Assembly: GCF_963576675.1 (NCBI RefSeq)
Contig: NC_088915.1
Coordinates: 31,091,501-31,155,500, forward strand
Source: Euphorbia lathyris
Taxonomy: Eukaryota; Streptophyta; Magnoliopsida; Malpighiales; Euphorbiaceae
Direction: 5' to 3'
DNA length: 64,000 nucleotides
Position 1 is the stretch's first letter; every line of letters starts with the position of its first letter. The notes below the pieces were generated by a model, which did not search any database, had not been told where the DNA came from, and saw nothing but the letters and a program-made list of their open reading frames with translations. Positions 24,001 to 35,375 of the stretch are shown piece by piece. The translations under genes were made by a program, and so were the position numbers.

Positions 24001-25040
24001 ACATGACATGGCTCTTCTACTAACCTACCCGTTGAACATGGACCTGTTTCAATATATGAAGACAGAAAGTTAACATATATAGAGGAAAGGTCAGTCTAAA
24101 CATTACTAGAAACAAATAAAAATTATATAGTCAGCAAGTTTCTTCCTAAATTCACCTAGTTATGAAATGAGTTATATTTTGAATTCAGAATTGCACATTG
24201 ATTACTATGACTCAAAGGTTCATCCACCTATCTTATATAAACTTTACTTAGTTGACTGTGACTAAAGACATGAAAATGAAATATCAAATATTTAAGCAAG
24301 AAAATCAACATATTATGAGCTCCATATCTAAAGAAAAATGTCAACGATTTCTTCAGCAAACACAAGTCAAGCCTTCTGCATGTCATTTCAATTTGTACTC
24401 TATGAAAATTTATTTACATCGATTAGTCGTTTCATGATTCCAAAAGTAGCTTCACTTTTTCTGATGATAAATTTATAAAAAGATAAAAGAAAATTAAGAA
24501 AAATATCCCAAACCCCTATATCGAAAACTAATAGGGAAATTAGAATAGCTATCATGGCTAAATCAGGATATTATGAGATTTAATATAAAAGAAAATGCGC
24601 AACAAAATAAACACAAGATTAAAAGCAAACCCTCCATATTGCCACAAATACACACATTTATGGGATATAAAACTTAAAAGCTAGAAAAAGAATGCAAACA
24701 AAAGTAGAAGCAACATAGGAAATGAAAACAGAAGCTTTTCAATCCTCTATGCACAACCGTTCAATAACTCTGTTTCAACATTGCATAGATATTACTAGGC
24801 AAAATATAATTAGGTAATAAAAAATTTATTTGGTCACATATATTAGATAAATTGCACACCTCTTAGCTTCAATTATAAAACGTGTATCTACGTGAGAGCA
24901 TGAGAGAACAGCAGCCCCCCATTCACTGTCTATAATCATCCTTCATGAGAAAAAGAGTTAATTAGGCACAAATAAATTAAGTATATCGAAGTTGCAACAT
25001 TTAGAGCATGAGCAATAACAAATTTGTGTCTACTCACATA
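21097..25040 (-). other. Intergenic region with candidate minus-strand exons
   Basis: No gene is certain here. On the minus strand several short open segments have splice-like borders: 25068-25038 (ATG, donor GTGAGT), about 24930-24850, about 22105-22035 (after TTTGCAG), 21425-21384 (acceptor TTTACAG, donor GTAAAT) and 21300-21180. They could be spliced 3' UTR of the PPR gene that ends at 25124, or a small separate gene. The segments 21425-21384 and 21300-21185 join in phase. I recognise no family. Poly-A runs at about 22119-22134 and 23825-23840 may be retroposition traces. Confidence 0.3.
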
Positions 25041-25123
25041 TTGTGTGCATACTCAAGCTGTCTGCCATTTCAGTGACAAGAATATGTCATAATTTAAAAC
25101 CCAACCTCAGGGAAAGCTCCCGA

Positions 25124-27619
25124 TTATTCTTGATCTGTAACTGTCGATGGCCGATGCAAACCATCGACTAATGTAGTATATGTAATTTCATCTCCAGCAA
25201 ATCCTTTGCTGGACATAAGATCACATACTTGAAAAGCTTCTTCTATCTTCCCTTCCTTGCAGAACGCATTTGCAAAGGCATTATAAGTGACAGCATCAGG
25301 GACAATTCCTTTTTGAGCCATCTCATTCAGAAGTTTAGTTGCTTCTTTCATATCCCCCACTTTGCAATACCCATATATCATGATAGTGTAGGTAATTTTA
25401 TTAGGATGTATGTTGTTTAAAGACATTTCCTGCAAGAGAGTATCAACTTTATGCATCTGTTGTAGGCTACAATAACCACCAATAAGGGCAGTATAACAGA
25501 CAACATTAGGCAACAAGCCATCCCTTTTCATTTCATCAAAAAGGTGATTTGCATCATCAACTAGGCCAATACTGCATTGTCCATGTATAAGAGAAGAATA
25601 TGTAGCAAGAGTTTGAGGAATGCCTCTACTTCTCATGTCATCACGTAGTCTAAAGGCTTCCATCATGTTCCCGCTATTACAGTAAGCTCTGATCATTATA
25701 TTGTAAAGAACGGAATTTAACTCCATTTTCTGAGTAATCATCTCTTGTAACAGTTTTTCTCCGTCTTCGACTTTATTGGCTTTACAGTATCCATCAATCA
25801 TGACCCCATATGTATAAACATTTGGAATATGACCGTTTCTTTTGACTTCATGCCAAAGCCTACCAGCTTCTTCAACTTTACCCATATTAAAGAGGCCATG
25901 TAGCAGCACATTATAAGTATATATATCTGGCTGAATTCCTTTCTTGGTCATCTCTTCCTTAAGTTTAAAACCATCATCAATTTTACCTTCCTTGCAATAC
26001 CCAAGTATAAGTGTGTTGTATGAGATGTTGTCAAAACCCAAACCCCTTTCTATCATCCACTTGAGGAGTTTAACAGCTTCTTCCATTTTACTGGCTTCAC
26101 ACATTCCATGAATTAGAGCATTTGAGGTCGCAGTACTAAGGACAAAACCTTTATCAAAGAGTCTATTCCAAAGTTCAATTGCCTCTGAAAGCTTACCATC
26201 TTTACTCAACCCGCATATCAACAAGGTAAGTAAACCATCACCTGGCCTCAAATTTCTCAAAAGCATCTCCTTAGTAAGCAACAATGCAGAATCGAATCTA
26301 GAATTCATGCATAATCTACGAATAACTGAAGTAAAAGTACCCTGGTTTACAATTAAACCCCCAGATAGCATTTCCTCCAAAATCAGTTCAGCATGTTCTA
26401 CTTGATTACTCTTGCAAAAACCATGTACGAGTGAATTAAAAGTAACGGAATTGGGACTTATACCATTGGATACCATATTATCTCTTAATTCTAGTGCCTT
26501 GCTAATACTCCCTATCCTACAATACCCATCAATTAATGTGTTATAAACAACATTATTTGGCATGAAACCTCTATGAGACATTTCCTTAAATATACAGTTA
26601 GCTTCATCAAATCTCGCCAACTTAACCAAACCATTAATGAGAACACTATAAGTTACCAGACTCGGGTTCACTCTCTCTTTTACCATCTTTTCCTTGAATT
26701 GAAATGCCTCGTTCAATCTTCCATACTTGCACAAACCATGTATTATATTATTATAAGTAACAACATTAGGAGAAACACCCATTTGTTCCATTTTAAGAAA
26801 CAATCCGATGGCATCCTCCACTCTCCCTCCCAAGCAAAAGGCATTAATTATGGTGCTAAACAAGTAAACATCGGGAGTGATACTACCATGAGATATAATA
26901 TCGAACACTTGATAGCTCATCTTTAACTCATTAGCTTTCACCAAAGAACTCAACAGAAAGTTGCAAGTTCTCAAAGATGGAAAAAATCCTTTACGTGCCA
27001 ATAAAATAAATTCATCAACAGCAACCCCAAATCCCAGATGTTTAAACTGTGTGCAGAAAACATGAATCAGCATATCAACTACTTTAACCGCAACTACCGG
27101 CTCAAACACTGAAACCAAATCTGAAATAATTGCACCAATCTCAATAGGCCTCCTCTGAAAAGTACTAGCATACGGAATCGGCAATTTTCCATCAATCAAC
27201 CGAATTAAGAGTAACCTTGCAGGCGACAGAAGATTGGAAGAAACTAACAACCGAATTAGGATGCAATAAGAACGAGGTGTGAAAGAAAACTTACAAGTCT
27301 CAGATGCAAAACGGAAGAATCTTAGAGCCGTTTTGGGATTCACATTGGTTCCAATGGCAAGAAAATACCGATCAAAGTCACAAGGGGGTAACTGGGGTAA
27401 AAGTTGTTTACATTTAGAAGAATCTAAAGACGAATTAGAAAGAAGAGAAAACACAGAATTCAACAAACTTTGATCTAAAGCTTGTTGAGGGATCGGTGGC
27501 TGCAAAAGAGGGTCGGCTTGGTGGCGCTGTTGGAGAGTGAAGGTGACGCATGTCAAGGGACGAGTTATAGGAGGATAAAAAAAGGCGGATTTCATGGCAG
27601 TGAGCCTTCTCAACTCCAT
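25124..27619 (-). CDS. P-class pentatricopeptide repeat protein
   Basis: An intronless 831-residue protein. From about residue 215 to the C-terminus it is built from about 17 PPR motifs of 35 residues each, with no E, DYW or SMR extension, so it is P-class. Typical motif cores are VVTYNNIIHGLCK, NNVVYNTLIDGYCR and KITYTIMIYGYCK. P-class PPRs bind single-stranded organellar RNA, each motif reading about one base, and act in RNA stability, processing or translation. The N-terminus is rich in Arg, Ser and Thr with few acidic residues, which fits an organelle transit peptide, though plastid or mitochondrion is not decided. Motif order and the conserved tail match my recollection of Arabidopsis At4g19440. 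The start at 27619 is the first ATG of the frame; a second lies eight codons later. Confidence 0.93.
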   Translation of the reverse strand: MELRRLTAMKSAFFYPPITRPLTCVTFTLQQRHQADPLLQPPIPQQALDQSLLNSVFSLLSNSSLDSSKCKQLLPQLPPCDFDRYFLAIGTNVNPKTALRFFRFASETCKFSFTPRSYCILIRLLVSSNLLSPARLLLIRLIDGKLPIPYASTFQRRPIEIGAIISDLVSVFEPVVAVKVVDMLIHVFCTQFKHLGFGVAVDEFILLARKGFFPSLRTCNFLLSSLVKANELKMSYQVFDIISHGSITPDVYLFSTIINAFCLGGRVEDAIGLFLKMEQMGVSPNVVTYNNIIHGLCKYGRLNEAFQFKEKMVKERVNPSLVTYSVLINGLVKLARFDEANCIFKEMSHRGFMPNNVVYNTLIDGYCRIGSISKALELRDNMVSNGISPNSVTFNSLVHGFCKSNQVEHAELILEEMLSGGLIVNQGTFTSVIRRLCMNSRFDSALLLTKEMLLRNLRPGDGLLTLLICGLSKDGKLSEAIELWNRLFDKGFVLSTATSNALIHGMCEASKMEEAVKLLKWMIERGLGFDNISYNTLILGYCKEGKIDDGFKLKEEMTKKGIQPDIYTYNVLLHGLFNMGKVEEAGRLWHEVKRNGHIPNVYTYGVMIDGYCKANKVEDGEKLLQEMITQKMELNSVLYNIMIRAYCNSGNMMEAFRLRDDMRSRGIPQTLATYSSLIHGQCSIGLVDDANHLFDEMKRDGLLPNVVCYTALIGGYCSLQQMHKVDTLLQEMSLNNIHPNKITYTIMIYGYCKVGDMKEATKLLNEMAQKGIVPDAVTYNAFANAFCKEGKIEEAFQVCDLMSSKGFAGDEITYTTLVDGLHRPSTVTDQE

Positions 27620-29025
27620 TGATGAATGGGAAATGATTTTTGTTGCAGTCGGAAGGAAGGAAGAGTATTTAGGTAATGAGGAGGATCACAGCGCATGAAA
27701 AGAATCCATGAGAGTAGGAGGAATTGTTGAGACTAGTAGTTGTTAGAGGGAAGAGAGAGAGTTTTGGTTTCGCGGCGCCCAGAGGTCCGTTGTCGTGCGG
27801 TGGAGCCAAAGTCTGGGAAATCAGGGTTCAGTCGGGAAAGGGATGAGATATGAATCATAATACCAAACGAGTTTGGGCCCATAATTTCTACTCAACATCT
27901 TACATGGGCTGTATTTTCTGATGGACTTCCTACATGAATATCACAATTAAATAGAAAAAATTACAGAGAAATTCATCTTTTAAAAATTATTTTACAGCTA
28001 TATCAAATCATAATTTTGGATTATATCAATGCTTTTAATACATTTTAAAAATTATAATTTATAAATTAAAAGTTTAGAATATATTTTCTAAGGTTTATAA
28101 TTTATGAATTGGAGTCTAAATTCTTTAAATTATGATGTAAAATGATAATATATGGAAAATAATGACATATTAAAAATTAAGTTTAGTGATATTACTTAGT
28201 TGTAATTTTGTACTTAATTAATGATATTCATGTATTTGACCTTTAAAGATAAAATTAGAGAAATTTATGTATAAATTCACTTTCAAAAAATTATTTACAA
28301 TTATGTCAAGTACTGATTTTGAATTATATCAAACTAGTAAAATCAGTACTTTTAATATATTTTAAGGATTAAAATTTATAAATTAGGAGTCTATAATATA
28401 TTTTCTAGCGTTTATGATTTATGAATTAAGGTCTAAATTTTTTATTCATGTATTTGACCCATAAAATTACAACTGAATCAGAATGTCAAATTTAATTTTG
28501 AATATGTCACTGTAACAAATAAAGTATACATCCTAATTTAAAGATTCTAAACTTCAATTCATAAATCCTAAATTCTAAACAATATTTTCTATACTTCTAA
28601 TCTTAAAATAAATTAAAAACAATGAAATTATGACTTGATATAATTATAAATAGTTATTTAAAAATGAATTTATATGTAAATTTTCCTTTTGAGATTCCTC
28701 CGACTTGTTTCTAAAAAAGAAAATCATATTAAAAAATTAAATTTTAAATTGTATTTTATATTTAACAAACTCCTACATTTATATTTTTTTATCACGTGAT
28801 ATTTATTTATTTTAAACATATAAAATATTTTTATTTTTACTTTTTTTCAAATTTCTGATAATGATTTTTAATTTTTAATTTTATTATTTTTTTTGGACAA
28901 TCTCATTTTATTATTTATAGGATTATTTACTAAATTATAATTAAATAAAAAACTAAATTTTTTTTTAAGTCGCCACTGGCAATAATATTTATGTTTCTTA
29001 CCTTTTTATTGCCGTTTTTTTTTTA
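27620..29025. other. AT-rich intergenic DNA with a three-copy repeat
   Basis: About 27957-28135 and 28252-28440 are diverged direct copies (both run from GAGAAATT(C/T)AT to TTTATGAATT). About 28500-28690 is a further copy in inverted orientation. The arrangement resembles decayed MITEs. The stretch before 27850 is the likely PPR promoter and 5' leader; no clear TATA box is seen. Confidence 0.45.
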
Positions 29026-29029
29026 ATTT

Positions 29030-29660
29030 GGTTTTTGTGACTTTTATGTTTATGTAACTCCAAACTAGTTTATTGAGGGAAGTTATTTCAATTCCAAATT
29101 CAAATAGTTATTATTATATATTTATGTTCTCTCCAAATTCGAATAGTTATTCTTATTGTCTTGTTTTTCATTCTGAATTTCCATGGCAGAATCAACAGAA
29201 GCAGAGTTAGTTTGTGACTTTCATGTTTTTGGAACTACAATCCAGATTTTCTAAATCAATGAAGGTGAAGAAGTTGTTTCAATTCCATATTCGATTCATT
29301 CCCTGTGTGTATATACGTTCTTCTCAATTTGACTGTGTTGGATTGTATTTCATTCTGAATTTTCATGGTGGAATCAACAGAAACAGAATTAACTCTTGTA
29401 TTGCTAGTTTGATTTCAAGCTTGATTGCAAGTTTGTCTTTTAAGTAAAATTACAAGCAGAGTTAGCTTGCGATTTTCATGTTCTTCTAACTATAAACCAG
29501 TTTTTATGAGTTAGTGAAGGTGAAGAAATTGTTTCAATTCCAAATTCGATTAGTTCATCATGTGTATCTACGATCTTCCAATTTGATTTTGTTGGCTTGT
29601 TTTTCATTCTAAATTTCCATTGGAGAACCAGAGTTAGTTGTTGTATTGCTAGCTTGTTTT
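29030..29660 (+). repeat. Imperfect tandem repeat, unit about 257 bp
   Basis: Anchors recur at about 29037, 29211 and 29468 (GTGACTTT(C/T)ATGTTT or GCGATTTTCATGTTC). Each is followed by a GTTTCAATTCCA(A/T)ATTCGA segment, a TTGTTTTTCATTCT-like segment and a TTTCCAT or TTTTCAT segment. The last two units are 257 bp apart. The first unit is shorter. It is noncoding. Confidence 0.6.
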
Positions 29661-29720
29661 CAAGCTCGATTTCAAGTAAAATTTCAACATCACTTACGTT
29701 ACGGTGCACACTATACTATC

Positions 29721-30237
29721 TGCTATCATGCTAAATGGTGTCACATGCATAATGTCAGTGTCATCCTCATTACGGCCAAAATCCAAAGTGATGAAAGCCC
29801 AAATAACATCTATGACGACCTACGACCCACTTTAGTAGTCTATATATATCCAGGACGACCCAAGCCTAATGAAAAGCATTCCAAAGTGGCTAAAAGGATT
29901 CAGACCCCCAGACACAAAAGAATCTTCCAAAATACAATGCGATACAGGATTCCTCCCATAATTCAAACTCCTTAATGGATTAGGAATCCTAGCTCCATAA
30001 GGATTCCAAAGGGCGTGACAACCTTAAACCTAATTGAACACTATAAATAGACAGGTATAGACATAATGTTTGATATGTTAACTACTATCTCAAACTAGTT
30101 TATACCCTTCCATTCGGTCTTAATCATAAAACTGAATTAAGCACCGGAGCGGGTTTGCCGGACTCCGACCTCGTCTGACATACATACTATTTTGTAGGAT
30201 CACTACAATGTCGGATCATCATCACGGGTTGAACATG
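29721..30237 (+). mobile_element. Gypsy LTR-like block, copy 1
   Basis: It starts TGCTATCATGCTAAATGG and has a TATA box (CTATAAATAG) near 30041, then a leader containing GAATTAAGCACCGGAGCGGG. The related block at 48737 stands directly after an antisense gene and polypurine-like tract, which identifies it as an LTR of a Tat-like element. The end near 30237 (GGGTTGAACA) is an estimate. Similarity between the two blocks goes on past this point. Confidence 0.6.
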
Positions 30238-30373
30238 TAAGCCAAATCAAATAACGAGTTATTATATATATATATATATATGGAGTATTAAGTGTCCAAC
30301 CATCCCTTTTTATATAAAGCATTTTTCAATATAATAAACAAATTGAGAGTTGAAAAATTAGATGAATTAAATG

Positions 30374-31400
30374 TAGGGATGTAAATGGGACGGGGCGATG
30401 AATGCCTTTCCTATCCCCGTCCTCTGACTAGTCGGGGATTCCCCATCCTCATTCCCGTCCCCACAAGTTAGATGGTGACAAATTTGTCCCTATCACCGTC
30501 TTACGGGGAATCCTCATCCCTGTGGGGATCCCCATCCTTGTTTATAGATGAGAACTTGAATCAGATATAAAAAAAAATATTACAAAGCACTTTACATGAT
30601 CAAAACATATATTTTGTACCATAAACACTTTAAGTATAAAGCCTATCTTTACGTGTTCACCATGAGTTCAAGATTATAAACTTAAACATAAATTGATAGG
30701 AAGCAAGATCAGATGCAAATCATGAGTTCACCATGAGTTCTGAAGTGCTATCCATAAGTTCAAATGTAAGAGAAAAACATTTTATTCTAAATCGCTAACC
30801 ATTATTTTACATGAAAATCAACAGAAATAGATCCAAATCAACGATGATGACGATGGAAAAATGACACAGATGGACCCCAAATGGATAAGAAACTTACTAA
30901 TTAGAAACAAAATAACGATGACAATGGAGAAACATGTAGAGATCGGCAGCGAACAAACTTTAAGTTGGAACGATGGTTGTCTTTCTCCTTACTAGATTTT
31001 TCTTTTTCGAAAAGATAAAATAGTTTTATGGCAGTATTGTTGCCTTTTAGGTTATTTTTTGGAATAATAATCCATTTAGTCCCTGACTATTTTGTTTATA
31101 TTATCCCATTTAATTTTTTTTTTGAAAGATAAGTCCATTTAATTTAGTTTAAAAGTTATAAATTATAATATTAAAATATAAATTTAATTATTACGGAATA
31201 ATTGGGGATCTGCTGGGGATTCCGCATCGAGGATTAATGGGGTAGGATCGGGGATCCTCGCGGGGTGGGAATATCGTTCCCTATCTCCGCTACGGAGAAT
31301 AAAATTATCCTCATCCTCATCCCATAGTGATTCTTATCGGTGATTCTCCGATGGCGGGTTACTGATGCGAATGAGAAATCCCACCCTATTCACGTCCCTA
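30374..31400. mobile_element. hAT-type nonautonomous element, 1027 bp
   Basis: The left end reads TAGGGATGTAAATGGGACGG and the right end reads TATTCACGTCCCTA, imperfect inverted repeats rich in GGGGA/TCCCC words. The flanks ATTAAATG at 30366-30373 and 31401-31408 give a perfect 8 bp duplication, the hAT size. No transposase is present. Inside, near 31120, a T11 run with a local duplication (CCCATTTAA / TCCATTTAA) looks like a tiny retroposed insertion. Confidence 0.8.
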
Positions 31401-31766
31401 ATTAAATGTATTAGATAGGTTTATACTTTGGTTCATAATAAACTAGCAACTATAAAATTCATAAATCATTATATTTATTTAATCCATTATAATCCAAAAA
31501 ATCAATTTTGATGGATTGAATGGGTTAAAATAAGGTGGGTTATAAAACCTCACCTAATTTTCAACATTTTTTTTTAGAGAGAATCAATATTAAACTTTTT
31601 TTTTTTTTTTGAACTGATCAATATTAAACTTTTAATTATATGATGTATAACATTAAATGTGTTATTGGCTTAACAACGTTTAAACAATAATAATTTAGTT
31701 GATTCCATAAAAAAAAAGAAAAATAACAATTTAGTTGATTATCTCATTGAAAACTTCATACGTTCC

Positions 31767-31828
31767 GGCCCAAGCCCGGAACTGATTCGAACACAACAAT
31801 GGAGCCCTAATCGGCGCTACTATAAAAT
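31767..31828 (+). promoter_or_regulatory. Promoter elements of the eL42 gene
   Basis: GGCCCAAGCCCGG at 31767-31779 contains GGCCCA, the site II type element common in plant ribosomal protein promoters. TATAAAAT lies at 31821-31828, 81 bases before the start codon. AGCCCTAA near 31804 is close to a telo-box. Confidence 0.55.
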
Positions 31829-31908
31829 CGTAGCATTTGGCCGCTTCCCATCTGAACCGGAAGGCCTCTTGCTGCTATCATTCGTTGAATTCCTCGAGGA
31901 TAAGCATA

Positions 31909-33399
<1,491 letters not shown>

Positions 33400-34116
33400 A
33401 CACAAATGTATTCAGGTGTTATTGATTTTGTTGAACTGTTATGCTTGAGGTGGACCAGATGTAGAATTTTTGTTAATGTTATTTTGTTTTTCTTCTTCTC
33501 ATGTGGTGATTGCTAAGACATCTAATGTTTATCTTATAACATACTTTAATTGCAATTTTTAGGTTTGGCAAATGAGTTTTAATTACTAGTCACCAGATAA
33601 TTTTGTTTAGCAAATTTCCATGTTTACTTAGCTTTGAACCCGAAGGTGAAATGGTCACAATAATGGATCAAGTGATGATTTCAAGTGCATAGATGAAAGT
33701 TACTCATTTTGTAGAGTTACTCGACTAGAAAGTGAGTTTGTTTTATCCAATTTGGATGTTTGGAGTTGCTCAGCATTTTGATTTTACTATTCTTAGTGAC
33801 AGGACACTGCCTGTTGAACTATTAGCTTGTGTGTTTTGATGACAATTCTTTGTTCGATTCCAGATTTTTGCAGAGATGACAATCGTTGGGAAATTGTCCA
33901 ATTATAGTATGAAATATTCACTTTAATAATTTATTATTCAATGAGTTTGTACAAACTACACTAGTCAATTTCTTTATTTTTAAAAACACGTAAAGTTTGA
34001 GTTTTGATAAAATTAATTAATTTGTATGGATGCTATTCAATTAAGTTTTATGTCTTTTTTTTAGGTGAAAGTATACAAGTAAATTATATGGTTTGACTGA
34101 TTTCTAAATACAATTC
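33400..34116. other. 3' region of the eL42 gene and intergenic DNA
   Basis: The 3' UTR of eL42 is followed by AT-rich DNA with no further gene. The right end is the L1 insertion target. Confidence 0.4.
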
Positions 34117-34134
34117 TTGTGATTTCTAAATATA
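34117..34134. repeat. Target-site duplication of the L1, left copy
   Basis: TTGTGATTTCTAAATATA here is repeated at 42673-42690. The two copies bound the L1 at its 3' and 5' ends. Confidence 0.9.
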
Positions 34135-34161
34135 TTTTTTTTTGGTAGAACTGGAAAGATA

Positions 34162-35375
34162 CAACAACAACAAAGCTTTAGTCCCGAAATGATTTGGGGT
34201 CAGCTAATATGAACCATCATATAAGACTGTGAAATCAAGTCGTGTCAGCAACACAAATTCGCTCCCTCCACTCCGTCTTATCCACTACCATATTTTCCTT
34301 AATTCCCAGTAAACTCATATCACTCTCGATCACCCTCCTCCAAGTTTGCTTTGGTCTTCCCTTACTCCTCATCATTACATCCCTTTGCCACTGTTCGGTT
34401 CTTCTAATCGGCGCATCAAGCGCTCTACGTCTCACATGGCCAAACCATCTTAGTCGGTTTTCTCTCATTTTATTTTCAATAGATGTGACCTCTACTTTTG
34501 TCCTAATTATTTCGTTACTCACTCGATCCTTTCTCGTATGACCACACATCCATCTCAACATACACATCTCTGCCACCGACATCTTATGGATGTGGCAGTG
34601 TTTCACTGCCTAATATTCCGTACCATATAACAATGCTGGTCTAATTGCCGTCCGGTAGAATTTCCCCTTCAATCTATTAGGCATGCCGGGGTCACAAAGG
34701 AAACCCGTAGCACTCTTCCACTTCGACCAACCAGCTTTAATCCTATGAGCAACATCTCCATCTACTTCTCCATCCGTTTGGATAATAGATCCTAAATACC
34801 GGAAGCAATCCGAGGCCTGAACAACTCTCCCATCTAGGGTGATTGTCTCTACCTCCCTACTCCTATGGCCGCTAAACTTACACTCCAAATATTCCGTCTT
34901 ACTTCGGCTCAACTTAAAGCCTCTAGATTCTAGAGTTTGTCTCCATAGTTCCAACTTCCTCTCCACTTCTTCTTTCGTCTCATCAACCAACACAATATCA
35001 TCTGCAAACAGCATGCACCATGGTATACCATCTTGAAGTGAACTTGTTAGTTCATCCATAACGATGGCAAAAAGAAATGGGCTTAGTGCGGAACCTTGAT
35101 GCACTCCAATCGTAATAGGATACTCTTCAGTCTTCCCAACACTAGTACGTACACTCGTGCATGCTCCCTCATACATGTCCTTTATGATGTCAATATATTT
35201 CCGCGAAATGTCTTTCCTTATCAAGGCCCACCAAAGTACTTCCCTTGGTACCTTATCATATGCTTTCTCCAAGTCAATGAAAACCATATGCAAGTCTTTC
35301 TTCTTATTTCGATAGTGCTCCATTAATTGTCTCATTAGATGGATGGCTTCCATAGTTGATCTTCACGGCATAAAG
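34162..35375 (-). mobile_element. RTE LINE nested in the L1, 5'-truncated
   Basis: It is a close copy of the RTE element at 11.7-13.3 kb on the opposite strand. The 3' end is a CAA/TTG microsatellite at about 34162. The RT frame runs 35353-34610 and 34606-34235 on the minus strand, split by an in-frame stop (GTTTCACTGCCTAAT region near 34607) where the other copy reads a Ser-Trp pair. The FADD box is intact. The C-terminal frame is intact here (ends CVADTT) where the first copy is shifted. About 90 bp of L1 3' end expected next to it are missing, and no target duplication is visible. Confidence 0.88.

Noticed and set aside
24252..24437. 61-codon frame on the plus strand
   Set aside because: No family, no promoter and ordinary base use for intergenic DNA; expected by chance.
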